Counted from the first letter of the stretch, positions 25,420-36,169 are shown. The stretch is DNA of 64,000 nt from Velthaea sp965214335 (GCA_965214335.1 CBDCBO010000012.1:1-64000), one strand, 5' to 3'. Program-made: numbers and translations. The notes: a model not told the origin generated them from the sequence alone.

Positions 25420-27804
25420 TTACGGATCGACGTTGACAGCTACGCGCAGTGCGCGTTCGGCCTGTGCGCTCGGCAAAATGTGCTCGCGCAAGGCCGCCCG
25501 CAGTGGCGCGATGTCGCGCGTTTTGATCGCGATCCGGTAGCGCCACTCGTCGTTGAGGCGGGCGACGGGATACGGCGCCGGGCCAAGTACCGCCCAGCGT
25601 GCATCGCCGCCTAACAGCGTTGCGTACTTTGTGCTGGCGGCCTCCACCGCCGCGCGTTCGCGCCCGATGAAGCCGAGATACACCAGGCGCGTATAGGGCG
25701 GCCACCCCAGTGCCCGTCGTTCGGCCAGTTCGCCGGCGGCGAACCCGTCATAGTCGTGGTCGGCGGCGAAGCGGATGGCCGGATGCTCCGGTGAGTACGT
25801 CTGGATCAGTGCCTCACCGGCGCGAGCGCGCCCGCTGCGCCCGCAGACCTGGGTGATGAGCGCGAAGGTGCGCTCGGCGGCGCGAAAATCGGCAACGTGC
25901 AGATCGAGGTCCGCCGCGACGGCGCAGGCCAACGTCACGCCTGCGAAGTCGAGTCCTTTGGCAACCATCTGCGTCCCGACGAGCACGTCGCCGGCCGTCT
26001 CGAAGCGTTCGAGTAAACGCGCGTGATCGCCGGCCCGCGTGGTCGTATCGGAATCCATGCGCACGATCCGCGCTGACGGAAACAGCGTTGCGAGTTCGTC
26101 TTCGACGCGTTGCGTACCGACGCCGAATTCACGAATCGACCCGGTGTCGCACTGCGGACAACGGTCGGGAACCGGGCGTTGCGCATCGCAATAATGACAG
26201 CGCAACAGCGCTTCGGTCCGGTGCAGCGTTAACGAGACCGAACACCGCGCGCACTCGGGCACGAAACCGCACGTGCGGCACAATATGAAGCGCGCGCTGC
26301 CGCGCCGATTGACCAGCAACACCGTCTTCTCGCGCCGTTCCAAGCGCGCTTCGAGCGCGGTCAATAATGGGGTGCTGAAGATGCGCCGATTGCCGGCATC
26401 GAATTCGCGGCTCATATCGATGACGCGCGTGGCCGGCAGCGGCTGCGCCGTCGCTCGCTCGCGCAAGCGGATCAGCGGAAAACGACCGACCTGCGCGCGC
26501 GCGAAATCTTCGAGCGCCGGTGTCGCGCTGCCTAAAACGACGACTCCGCCGGCGCGGCGCATTCGTTCGCGCGCGACCTCGACGGCAGCGTAGCGCGGTA
26601 TCGAATCTTGTTTGTACGATGATTCATGCGCCTCGTCCACGACGACGAGCCGGACGTCGGTTAGCGGAGCGAAAATAGCGCTGCGCGCGCCGACGACAAC
26701 GGCGATGGCGCCGCGCGCGGCGGCCTGCCAGGCGGCGAACCGTTCGCGCTCCGACAGCGCTGAGTGCAGGACGGCGACCCGGTCGCCGAACGCGTCTTCG
26801 AAGCGCTTCGCGGTCTGCGGGGTCAGCGAAATTTCCGGCACCAAGACGATCGCGCGGCCGCCGGCGGCCAGCACGCGTGCGATCGCCGTTACATAGACCA
26901 GCGTTTTGCCGCTGCCGGTGATGCCGTGCAGCAGCACTTGACCGAAGCAACGGGCGGCCACCAGGGCGTCGATGTGCGCGACCGCGGCACGCTGTTCGGC
27001 GGTCAGCGTCAGGCCGGGCAAAACCGCCCGGCCATTGCGCACGACGTCGATCGTGCGCTCCGTTTCGGTTAGCGCGCCGGCCGCGACGGCGCGCCGGATG
27101 ACGGCATCGGAATAACCGGCCAGCGTCGCATCGCTGCGTTTGACGTCGCCGCGTTCGCGCACGAACGTCGCCAGCGCCGCGGCTTTTTTTCCGCTAACCG
27201 GCACGGTGCCGGCGGTCAGGAAGCGCACCACCGGATCGCTTACACGCGCCCGCTCGAAACGTCGGCTACGGACGATCGCGCCGCGCGCGGTGAGCACGCG
27301 CAGATAGCCGACGATGGCTCGCCGGTCGCCGCTGCGGCGCACTTCGGGATGGCGCAAAAAGCCGTCGAGCGTAAAGCCCCCGGCACAGTCGGACCAGATG
27401 AACCGCCGCAAGCGCTCGGGCACACGCGACTCCGCATCGGCCATGTGCGCAACCGGTACGAACCGATCGACGGCGCGCGGTAAGGCACCGTTGAGCACGA
27501 TCGCGCTCAGTGCGTCACCGAGCGTGCACAGGTACGCATCGGCGATCCACGCCGCCAGCGCCAAACCGTCCGCGTCGAAGGCGCGCGGCACCGCCACCCG
27601 CTCGATGATCGCGCGCACGTTGGCCGGCGGCTCGAGCGTGCCGCGCGGTGACGAAACGACGAATCCGAACACTTGGCGCGGTCCCAGCGGAACGCGCACG
27701 ACGTCGCCCAAGGTGACCTCGCACCCGGCCGGGACAGCGTAGGTGAGCGGACGATCGAAGCGGGCGGTCTTGAGCTGCGCGAGGACCTCGACGAGAAACG
27801 TCAG
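25420..27804 (-). CDS. priA: Primosomal protein N' (PriA helicase)
   Basis: Superfamily 2 helicase restarting stalled replication forks. Walker A is GITGSGKTLVY, Walker B is VVDEAHESS (DEAH), and the zinc-binding segment has CRTCG...CARC...CHYC...CPQC. The first ATG/GTG/TTG is TTG 27711, but the conserved PriA 3'-DNA-binding domain (ARFDRPLTYAVPAG) continues upstream of it in frame. A CTG at 27804, overlapping the upstream stop as CTGA, gives 794 aa and a normal N-terminus. The start is therefore probably CTG and coupled to the AroB-like gene. Confidence 0.9.
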   Translation of the reverse strand: MTFLVEVLAQLKTARFDRPLTYAVPAGCEVTLGDVVRVPLGPRQVFGFVVSSPRGTLEPPANVRAIIERVAVPRAFDADGLALAAWIADAYLCTLGDALSAIVLNGALPRAVDRFVPVAHMADAESRVPERLRRFIWSDCAGGFTLDGFLRHPEVRRSGDRRAIVGYLRVLTARGAIVRSRRFERARVSDPVVRFLTAGTVPVSGKKAAALATFVRERGDVKRSDATLAGYSDAVIRRAVAAGALTETERTIDVVRNGRAVLPGLTLTAEQRAAVAHIDALVAARCFGQVLLHGITGSGKTLVYVTAIARVLAAGGRAIVLVPEISLTPQTAKRFEDAFGDRVAVLHSALSERERFAAWQAAARGAIAVVVGARSAIFAPLTDVRLVVVDEAHESSYKQDSIPRYAAVEVARERMRRAGGVVVLGSATPALEDFARAQVGRFPLIRLRERATAQPLPATRVIDMSREFDAGNRRIFSTPLLTALEARLERREKTVLLVNRRGSARFILCRTCGFVPECARCSVSLTLHRTEALLRCHYCDAQRPVPDRCPQCDTGSIREFGVGTQRVEDELATLFPSARIVRMDSDTTTRAGDHARLLERFETAGDVLVGTQMVAKGLDFAGVTLACAVAADLDLHVADFRAAERTFALITQVCGRSGRARAGEALIQTYSPEHPAIRFAADHDYDGFAAGELAERRALGWPPYTRLVYLGFIGRERAAVEAASTKYATLLGGDARWAVLGPAPYPVARLNDEWRYRIAIKTRDIAPLRAALREHILPSAQAERALRVAVNVDP

Positions 27805-28781
27805 CGGAATTCCGCGGTCCCCGGTGTGCTCGTCAGGCGCGCGATCGACCGCCGCAACACCGGCCGCGGAATGGCTAAGCCCGCTTCGACGTCGCCGATC
27901 GCGTGCGGTAATGCAAAACGCGTATCGAGTGCAATGTTCGCCATGACGGCGTCGGCGTCAATCCGTTCGTCGTGCAGTGCGAAACCCAGTAGCGCTAGCA
28001 CCGCCAGCACCCGCAGATGATCGCGTTCGCCGAACGCGGCAACGCGCCGAGCGGTCAGGCACGCGGCCCGGATACCCAGCGCGAGCGCAATCTGCGGTGC
28101 GACGGTTCGGGTCGCCGTAATCGCCCGGGCAAACGGCAAGCCGAGTTCGAGTACTTGACGCTCGTCACCGGCGTGCATCCGGTCGACGCGGAGGGCATCG
28201 TCAATGACGGATTCCCAGGGCCATTTGCGCAGCGGATGCGGCGACAATGTTTCTAAGCCGTCGAAAAATTCATCGCCTTCGATGAGCGCATCGCGCACGA
28301 GCGTACTCAAACCGTCTTTGGCGAAGCGCGGTATCGCCGCGTAATCCACAAATAAACCGAGCGACGGCGCGATCAGCGACGTCGCGCCGCGCCGCGCGAC
28401 CGGGTCGACGCCGCGGTCGATCGCGGCGCCCAAGGTCGTCGCCGCCAACACCGTGCGGGCGCCGCCGTCGTATAACGCGGCCGCGATGCGTACCGTATCG
28501 AGCAGGGCTCCCGCGCCGCAGGCGACCACCACGGTGTTTCGGGTTGCTTTGCGGCGCAAGAGTACCGCGTGCACGGTATCGACGCTGGCAAGCGTCGTTC
28601 CGCGCACATCGACGACGGTCGCGCCGTTGCCGCCGGGCCGGCGCGCGATCGCGCGCGCGAACGGTAGCGCCGCGGTATCGCAAAAGGTAACGAACCGGCC
28701 GTCGCCGGCTTCACGCGCAGCGCGGGCGCAGGTTTCGGCGGCGTCACTTCCGCCGGCGGACTCACTCACGTCGGCACTCAC
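27801..28781 (-). CDS. Degenerate 3-dehydroquinate synthase-like protein
   Basis: A 326-aa homologue of AroB that seems to have lost catalysis. The NAD-loop equivalent reads ACGAGALLDTVRIAA instead of GGGVxxD, and the PTTLLA loop is AATTLGAAID. The zinc-binding LNxGHTxGH motif is replaced by LELGLPFARAI, with no His. The second zinc His region reads VAPQIALALGI, also without His. The fold pattern otherwise follows AroB (GEDEFFDGLET-like helix, C-terminal helical domain). It overlaps priA by 4 bp. Likely a pseudoenzyme or a highly divergent sugar-phosphate cyclase. Confidence 0.6.
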   Translation of the reverse strand: MSADVSESAGGSDAAETCARAAREAGDGRFVTFCDTAALPFARAIARRPGGNGATVVDVRGTTLASVDTVHAVLLRRKATRNTVVVACGAGALLDTVRIAAALYDGGARTVLAATTLGAAIDRGVDPVARRGATSLIAPSLGLFVDYAAIPRFAKDGLSTLVRDALIEGDEFFDGLETLSPHPLRKWPWESVIDDALRVDRMHAGDERQVLELGLPFARAITATRTVAPQIALALGIRAACLTARRVAAFGERDHLRVLAVLALLGFALHDERIDADAVMANIALDTRFALPHAIGDVEAGLAIPRPVLRRSIARLTSTPGTAEFR

Positions 28782-28937
28782 CGGGCGCGGATCGATTCAC
28801 AACGTATCTCAAACATGCACCAGCTCCGTTCGCTTTCGCGCCGCTGCAACACTGGAGTTTAGCCTGCATTGCGCTAAACTGCGCGGTGTTCGCAGCGACG
28901 CGATATTTGAGCGCGGTGAGTTCGGGCCGCGTCCAAG

Positions 28938-30131
28938 CTAGCCGCGCCGTCGTTCGGGATCGAGTCGCGGCTGACCGGAGTCGGCGCGAACCAGTGCTCC
29001 GTCGACGCCGAAGTAGGCGACCGCGTCGCGGCCGGTCCGCTTGCTGTGATACATCGCTTCATCGGCTTTCTCCAACAACGCGTTAGGCGTTTGCGCATCG
29101 ATCGGGAAGCTTGCGACGCCGATCGATGCGCTGATCGTGACGGCTGGGCCGCTCACTCCAACGGGTTGAAGCAGCGTAAAGTCGGCCGCGGCAATGCTCG
29201 CTCGCAACCGGCCGGCGCGCTCGATGGCTACCGACTTTTCGCAGTCCGCGAACACGACGCAAAATTCATCACCGCCGTTACGCGCGACGATGTCGGCCGG
29301 GTCGGTTGCCGCGGCGCGCAACAATTGGGCTAATTCACGCAGCAGCGCGTCTCCGCTGGCGTGACCGTAGGTATCGTTCCAGGCTTTGAAGCGATCGGTA
29401 TCGACGAATAGCACTCCAACGCGACCCAAGGGCGCGAAGCGTGCCCGTTCGACGACCGCGGCGAGTCGCGTGCGAAAAGCGCGGGCGGTGAGCAAGCCGG
29501 TCAGGCCGTCGAACTCCGCGCGCGCGCGATCTTCGGCTCGCTCGAGCGCGATGCGATACGCCGGCGTCGCTTGATCGATGAGCGCGACGATCCGATCGAG
29601 AGTCACCCGCGAGAGCACCAGCGGGCCGGCCAGATAGAGCGCACAGCGCCGGCCGAAGTCGAGAACCAGCGGAATCGCTACGGCGAAGGCATCGCGCGGA
29701 TGGAGCACCGCTGCCGCCGGAAGGTCGGCGACGCTCACCCGATGGCCGCAGCGCAACGCCGCGGTCAGCAGTGACCGCTCGTCGTCGAGTGCTAGCCGGG
29801 CCCCGCAGAAATGCGCGGCGCGTTCGCCGGTTGCCGCGACGCAGATCAGGAGCGCATCGCTCTCCTCGAAGATGAGCACGACGTCGATATCCGGGACGAT
29901 CGACCGCACCGCCCGGTCCATCTCTTCGCGGACGGCTTCGATCGACGTTCGCGCGGCGTCGGCTAAGCGCCGCGCTGCTGCGACGAACGCCGCCTCGCGT
30001 TCGAGTACGAAGCGCAACGCAAGCCGGTCGGCGCGGGCCAGCGCCCGCTGACGTAGCGCTGCGACGATCGCAACGGCTCCCACCACCAGTGACCCTGCCG
30101 CTACGAGGCTCGGCAGTGTCGCGGCACTCAC
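28938..30131 (-). CDS. GAF-GGDEF diguanylate cyclase
   Basis: A 397-aa cyclic di-GMP synthase candidate. It has one N-terminal transmembrane helix (about 8-28), a short coiled segment, a GAF-like sensor region (about 70-190), then a GGDEF domain opening with FDGLTGLLTARAF and carrying an intact RNGGDEFCVVF active site. No RxxD inhibitory site is evident just upstream of GGDEF. It follows the Crp/Fnr gene by 7 bp on the same strand, so the regulator and cyclase are co-expressed. Confidence 0.87.
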   Translation of the reverse strand: MSAATLPSLVAAGSLVVGAVAIVAALRQRALARADRLALRFVLEREAAFVAAARRLADAARTSIEAVREEMDRAVRSIVPDIDVVLIFEESDALLICVAATGERAAHFCGARLALDDERSLLTAALRCGHRVSVADLPAAAVLHPRDAFAVAIPLVLDFGRRCALYLAGPLVLSRVTLDRIVALIDQATPAYRIALERAEDRARAEFDGLTGLLTARAFRTRLAAVVERARFAPLGRVGVLFVDTDRFKAWNDTYGHASGDALLRELAQLLRAAATDPADIVARNGGDEFCVVFADCEKSVAIERAGRLRASIAAADFTLLQPVGVSGPAVTISASIGVASFPIDAQTPNALLEKADEAMYHSKRTGRDAVAYFGVDGALVRADSGQPRLDPERRRG

Positions 30132-30138
30132 CCCGCGA

Positions 30139-30819
30139 TCATGGGATCAAGGCCCGCAATTTGTCCGCTTCGACGACGACGACGTGCGATGTCCGCATGT
30201 CGACGAGTTGTTCGTCCCAAAATCGATTGAGCGTGCGGTTCACGGTCTCACGCGTGGTGCCGATCATGTTCGCCATCTCTTGATTGGTCAAGCGCAACGT
30301 GATCCGCGTTCCGTTGGTGACGGTTTCACCAAACTGATCGGAAAGGTTGAGCAGCAAAGACGCGAGTCGCGCGCGAATATCTTGTGACGTCGTGGCGGCA
30401 ATGAGCGCGTTCGCGGCTCGCAGCCGTTCGGACAGCGCGATGACGAGCAGCCGGCCGATTTTCGGGTTGCGATCCATCAGATCTAGGAAATCGTTGCGAT
30501 GGACGGCGCCGACTTCGACGTCGGTGAGCGTCTTGATCGACGCCGAGCGAAGCGACGAATCGAACATCGACATTTCGCCGAAGAAATCGCCTTCTTTGAG
30601 AATCGAGAGAATCGTTTCCCGACCGTCGGGAGCGATGCGGCAGACCGAAACCGAACCACTGACCACAATAAAAAACGTATCGCCTGGTTCTGATTCGCGG
30701 ACGATGAATTGATGCTTACCAAAGCGGCGATGCGTTACCGCCGATGCGATGATCGACAATTCCGCATCTTCAAATTCTCGGAAGAGCGGTACCCGGCGTA
30801 AGCCATTCGCGTCTACCAT
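30139..30819 (-). CDS. Crp/Fnr-family transcriptional regulator
   Basis: A 226-aa regulator. The N-terminal cyclic-nucleotide-binding jelly roll (about 10-125) includes GDTFFIVVSGSV and a phosphate-cassette-like FGEMSMFDSSLRSAS that keeps the Glu and Arg used for nucleotide binding. The C-terminal winged helix has NQEMANMIGTTRETVNRTL as recognition region. There is no Fnr-type cysteine cluster. Co-transcribed with a GGDEF gene, so cyclic di-GMP or cyclic AMP are candidate ligands. Confidence 0.88.
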   Translation of the reverse strand: MVDANGLRRVPLFREFEDAELSIIASAVTHRRFGKHQFIVRESEPGDTFFIVVSGSVSVCRIAPDGRETILSILKEGDFFGEMSMFDSSLRSASIKTLTDVEVGAVHRNDFLDLMDRNPKIGRLLVIALSERLRAANALIAATTSQDIRARLASLLLNLSDQFGETVTNGTRITLRLTNQEMANMIGTTRETVNRTLNRFWDEQLVDMRTSHVVVVEADKLRALIP

Positions 30820-31041
30820 GCGCTCCCTTTTTGGTCAAAGTGGGGCGCCCGCCCTTGTCATCGCTTCGAGCAACCCCCAGCCATTTTACTCAACATTTTA
30901 GGCAAGCAATCTCCAGCCAAACCGGCGCGGTAGCGCAAGCACGTACGCCTCCTGCCGTCGGCTCGGCACCGGCAGCGTACGTTGCCGAATGTCAGCCGGC
31001 CGACATCCCACGCGGCCCGGGTGGCGTTATACTAACCGCAA

Positions 31042-31509
31042 ATGAATCTCTCACGCATTTCCGCCCTTTCCTTGTTAGCGGCTTGGACGCTCGCTCCGCG
31101 GATCGCTTGCGCGCTTACCGACGATCAATGGCGTAAGCGGCTTAGCCCGGAAGCTTATTCGGTTCTGCGTGAACGCGGGACGGAGCTGGCGGGTTCGAGC
31201 CCGCTCGAAGCCGAGGAACGACGCGGAATATATCACTGCGCGGGCTGCGACCTTGCCCTCTTCTCGTCCACGACGAAGTTTCACAGTGGGACCGGCTGGC
31301 CGAGTTTCTGGGCCGCGTTGCCGCGCGCCGTCAACACCGCGAACGATCTCGACCTGGGCATGGCACGGACCGAAGTGCACTGCGTCCGGTGCGCGGGTCA
31401 TCTCGGGCATGTCTTTGACGACGGCCCGGCGCCGACCGGCAAACGCTACTGCATGAACGGCGTCGCGCTGACGTTCGTACCGGCCGGCGGTCACACGCAC
31501 TCAGGCTAA
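31042..31509 (+). CDS. msrB: Peptide-methionine (R)-S-oxide reductase
   Basis: A 155-aa MsrB that reduces methionine-R-sulfoxide in proteins. The N-terminal 24 residues form a signal peptide (SALSLLAAWTLA...ACA), so it acts outside the cytoplasm. Two CxxC zinc pairs (CAGC and CVRC) and the catalytic Cys in KRYCMNGVAL are present, along with HSGTGWPSFW. A TATACT hexamer ends 8 nt before ATG 31042, so the mRNA may be leaderless. Confidence 0.92.
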   Translation: MNLSRISALSLLAAWTLAPRIACALTDDQWRKRLSPEAYSVLRERGTELAGSSPLEAEERRGIYHCAGCDLALFSSTTKFHSGTGWPSFWAALPRAVNTANDLDLGMARTEVHCVRCAGHLGHVFDDGPAPTGKRYCMNGVALTFVPAGGHTHSG

Positions 31510-31518
31510 GACAAAGCG

Positions 31519-32436
31519 TTAGGGATGAACGAGGACAACCATCGCCTGGAGGCTGGAAACGCGGTTACCGTCTTCGGCATAGGCGCGAACCGTCATGATC
31601 CGGCTGTCGCGGTCGCTCTTGGGCGACCGGATGGAAATGACGCCGTTTTGCGCCGCCACGATGGTTTTCGAGACGATCGTCGGGCCGATGCTCGCCACAA
31701 TCTTGACTTGCCGGCCGACCGCGCCGAAGCGAACGGGTATATAATCGCCCGACTTCGCGGTGTTCGGTACTTGCAGATCGGTCATCCGCGGAGCGGGTGT
31801 TTGCTCCGGCTCGGCGCGCTTGACCAGCGGCACCGCCGCCACGACAACGTGATGTTCGACCGGCTTTAGCCGCCGGGATACGAGCAGGGGGCGACGCGCG
31901 ACGAGCGCCCGCGAGACGACGTTGGGCAGACGAGTGGGCACTTGCAGCGAAACGCTTGGCCGCACCAATGGGGGCTCGGGTGGTGCCGGCTCCGGATCGG
32001 CGCTTGCCATCAGTGTCGGCGAACTCAACCGGCCACCGGCCAAGAGTGCCAGCACGACGGCCGCGGCCAACGTCGAAATACCGCGTGCGTACAATAATCG
32101 GCGTGACGACGGCGCGGCGGGTTCAGCCAGCACCATCTCACCATGTCCACCCACGATGCGCAGCGAGATATCAGCCGCCGACTCGCCGGGTAGCAGCGGC
32201 AAACTAAGGTTCATGCTCGTGCCGGAATCGATGCAGTAGGCCGACCGCCGCTCCTTGCGTACGCGACCGCGGGCCACGATGACCACGTTAAACTCTTCGG
32301 CTCGCGAACCGCCATTGAGAATGAGCAATTCCGCGCCGGCCGACGTGAATTCGAGCACGGCGCTTAACCGCCGCTCTTGGGCCAGGTCGATGATCTCGCC
32401 GGTACGCATGTGATTGGCGATACACGTTCCCGCCAT
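31519..32436 (-). CDS. Single-pass membrane protein with extracytoplasmic beta domain
   Basis: A 305-aa unrecognised protein from ATG 32436 (AAGGG upstream; a TTG at 32463 would add nine residues). The N-terminal cytoplasmic part of about 120 aa looks beta-rich. One transmembrane helix (STLAAAVVLALLAGG, about 128-145) follows, then a Pro-rich linker and a C-terminal Ig-like domain (YIPVRFGAVGRQVKIVASIG...MTVRAYAEDGNRVSSL). This layout suggests a sensor or anchor linking cytoplasm to envelope. Convergent with msrB. Confidence 0.5.
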   Translation of the reverse strand: MAGTCIANHMRTGEIIDLAQERRLSAVLEFTSAGAELLILNGGSRAEEFNVVIVARGRVRKERRSAYCIDSGTSMNLSLPLLPGESAADISLRIVGGHGEMVLAEPAAPSSRRLLYARGISTLAAAVVLALLAGGRLSSPTLMASADPEPAPPEPPLVRPSVSLQVPTRLPNVVSRALVARRPLLVSRRLKPVEHHVVVAAVPLVKRAEPEQTPAPRMTDLQVPNTAKSGDYIPVRFGAVGRQVKIVASIGPTIVSKTIVAAQNGVISIRSPKSDRDSRIMTVRAYAEDGNRVSSLQAMVVLVHP

Positions 32437-32696
32437 GACGTTCGTACCCTTGCGGTTCTGCAACTTCTTTACCGGTTATTACGTTCGCGCCGTCAGCTCA
32501 CGCCGGCCGCTCGCGCGTGCCGTTATCTATGCCGGTCGGAGCAACCGTCCCGCGCAACCGCGACCTGAGGTAACGGACCGGCACTGAACGCGGAAGTGCG
32601 TGCGACCGGACCGTCGTAACCGGCTCGGCTAGGCCGGATTCGCGCTCGACTGAACCGGCCGCTTCCCGTCGTTAGCCGGCTTAGCCGGACCGCTGC

Positions 32697-33956
<1,260 letters not shown>

Positions 33957-33992
33957 TGCAGGTCCTGCGCTAAGCGACTACGGCGACGACGG

Positions 33993-34613
33993 CTAGAGAT
34001 TGCCGGAATTAGGAGTGACGACCCGGTTATCTTTTTTGATGATCGTGTCGACGATCCCGTAGTCGAGCGCTTCCTGCGCCGTCATATAGAAATCGCGCTC
34101 GATATCCTTGAGGATTTGGTCGATCGGCTTCTTCGTGGTTTCTTCATAAATTCCGGCTAAGGCGCGACGTGTGGCGATCAGATCGCGGGCGTGGATTTCG
34201 ATGTCGGTCGCCTGTCCACCCACTTGCTGCACCCACGGTTGGTGAATGAGAATCTTCGCGTAGGGCAGCACGAACCGCTTGCCTTGTGCGCCCCCGGTCA
34301 GCAAGATCGACGCCATCGATGCCGCCATTCCGGCACACAACGTCGCCACATCCGGCTTGATCGTTTGCATCGTGTCGTAGATTGCCAGGCCGGCCGTTAC
34401 CGAACCGCCGGGACTATTAATGTACATATCGATGTCTTTATCGGGGTCCTCTTTTTCGAGAAACAGCAGCTGGGCCATGATCAGGCTCGCCATGCCGTCG
34501 TCGATCGGCCCGTGGACGAACACGATGCGTTCTTTGAGTAGGCGCGAGTAAATGTCGTATGCGCGTTCACCGCGAGCCGACTGCTCGACAACCATTGGAA
34601 CCAAGTGACCCAA
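33993..34613 (-). CDS. clpP: ATP-dependent Clp protease proteolytic subunit
   Basis: Serine protease forming the ClpXP chamber. Catalytic Ser is in CAGMAASMASIL, His in ILIHQPW, and Asp in the DIERDFYMTAQEALDYG region. TTG 34613 (206 aa, GHLVPMVVEQSARGERAYD) is preferred, as GGAG lies about 7 nt upstream and the length then matches the family; GTG 34664 would add 17 residues. It lies between trigger factor and clpX on the minus strand. Confidence 0.95.
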   Translation of the reverse strand: MGHLVPMVVEQSARGERAYDIYSRLLKERIVFVHGPIDDGMASLIMAQLLFLEKEDPDKDIDMYINSPGGSVTAGLAIYDTMQTIKPDVATLCAGMAASMASILLTGGAQGKRFVLPYAKILIHQPWVQQVGGQATDIEIHARDLIATRRALAGIYEETTKKPIDQILKDIERDFYMTAQEALDYGIVDTIIKKDNRVVTPNSGNL

Positions 34614-34696
34614 GACGCTCTCCAATCCATTCCGCGGCACGCGGCCGCCGTTTACCTTCACCACGCGACGCCGCGCGTCGAAAACCTATAGTACGA

Positions 34697-36013
34697 TTAA
34701 GACTGCACCGGTTCCGAATTGGTTGCTGCCGGGACGCGGTTCGCCTTGTCGAGCAGAAAGTCAACGGTCTTCGAGCGCGCGATGTTCTCCACGAGGCCAT
34801 TAACATTCGCGCCCATCAGTTCGAGAACTTTTTCGCGCGGCTGGTTGTATTGGCGCGAAATCGCGGCAAGTTCCGTTTCGACGTCGGCTGTCGTCGGTTC
34901 GATGTTCTCGGCCTTCGCGATCGCTTCGATGATGAGCGTCGTCTTGACCCGCTTTTGCGCTTCTTCGAGATACTCGGCCCGAACGATCTCTTCGGTTTTA
35001 CCGACCGCAGTTAAGTAGTCTTCCCACGTCGTTCCATAGCGGCCGACATATTGCTTGGAATCATTGATGAGTGAATCGATCTCGCGCTCGACCATGATCT
35101 GCGGCAACGGTACCTCATGCGACGCTAACAGCGTATCGAAGAGCTGCTCGATCATCGCGCGACGCCCGCGCTGCTGCACTCCGGCGTCCAATCGCGCCCG
35201 CACTTCGGCGCGTAATGCGTCAAGTGTTTCGGACTTCGAGACCCGCTGCGCGAACGCGTCATCGAGCGCGGGCAGCTCCGGCTCCTTGACCTCGTGGACG
35301 GTCATCGTGAAGACGGCATCCTTGCCGGCAAGCTCCGTAGCGCCGTAATCGGCCGGAAAGGTGATCGGCACATCCTTGGTTTCGCCGGCCCGCATACCGA
35401 CGATGCCGGCCGCAAAGCCCGGAACGAAGCGCGACTCTTCAACCGCGGTTTGCTCGCCCTTGGCCGTGCCGCCCTCAAACGCTTCGCCGTCGACCTTGCC
35501 TTCATAGTCCAGGCTGACCGTGTCACCCAACTGCACCGGCCGATCGACCGGAACGAGCACCGCGGCTTCGCGCCGCATCGTTTCGAGCGCCGTCTCGAAC
35601 TCGGCGTCCGTCGCGACTTCGGGCTGCGTTTCGATCTCGACCCCGGTGTAGTTTTTAACCTCGATAACGGGCCGCACCGCAATGACGGCGCGGAAACGCA
35701 GCGGCGCTCCATCCGCTTCCGGAATGAGCTCCATCTGCGGCCGCGCGATCGGTTCGAGCTTATGCTCGTCGACTGCTTGCGAGTACTTCTCGGGAACGAG
35801 ATCTTCGAGCGCTTTATCGACGATACGCGCCGTGCCGTACTGCTGCTCGTAAATTCTGCGCGGCACTTTGCCGGGCCGGAAGCCCGGCACCTTGGCAGTC
35901 CGGGAAAGTTGCTTATACGCAGCGTCGGTCGCGGCGCTGAACTCCTCGGGCGAAATGCTGATCTCGAGTTCGACTTGCGTCGGGTCGAGCTGCTTCAGAG
36001 TCGTTGCGGACAC
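34697..36013 (-). CDS. tig: Trigger factor
   Basis: Ribosome-associated chaperone and peptidyl-prolyl isomerase of 438 aa from GTG 36013, which has GGAGG 10 nt upstream; longer frames would run into tRNA-Gly. The ribosome-binding signature GFRPGKVP (about residues 43-50) is present, then an FKBP-type domain (DTVSLDYEGKVDGEAFEGG, about 160-245) and a helical C-terminal domain. It heads the tig-clpP-clpX operon. Confidence 0.95.
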   Translation of the reverse strand: MSATTLKQLDPTQVELEISISPEEFSAATDAAYKQLSRTAKVPGFRPGKVPRRIYEQQYGTARIVDKALEDLVPEKYSQAVDEHKLEPIARPQMELIPEADGAPLRFRAVIAVRPVIEVKNYTGVEIETQPEVATDAEFETALETMRREAAVLVPVDRPVQLGDTVSLDYEGKVDGEAFEGGTAKGEQTAVEESRFVPGFAAGIVGMRAGETKDVPITFPADYGATELAGKDAVFTMTVHEVKEPELPALDDAFAQRVSKSETLDALRAEVRARLDAGVQQRGRRAMIEQLFDTLLASHEVPLPQIMVEREIDSLINDSKQYVGRYGTTWEDYLTAVGKTEEIVRAEYLEEAQKRVKTTLIIEAIAKAENIEPTTADVETELAAISRQYNQPREKVLELMGANVNGLVENIARSKTVDFLLDKANRVPAATNSEPVQS

Positions 36014-36094
36014 GCGGCGAAGACCTCCGGACGGCATGACGGCGAGCATCGCGCTCGCCGTTCGTACCGATCTGTCTGTTCGAGGGATATGAAA

Positions 36095-36169
36095 TGGAGC
36101 GGAAGACGAGATTTGAACTCGCGACCCTCGCCTTGGCAAGGCGATGCTCTACCGCTGAGCTACTTCCGC
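36095..36169 (-). tRNA. tRNA-Gly (GCC)
   Basis: A 75-nt cloverleaf including an encoded CCA. The acceptor GCGGAAG pairs with CTTCCGC, anticodon stem TCGCC/GGCGA encloses TTGCCAA giving anticodon GCC, and the T-arm carries GTTCAAATC. It lies directly upstream of tig on the same strand and may share its promoter. Confidence 0.96.

Noticed and set aside
32464..32696. Recurrent CCGG/GCCGG words before clpX suggesting a repeat element
   Set aside because: The words are short and irregular and expected in GC-rich DNA; no unit length or CRISPR-like spacing.
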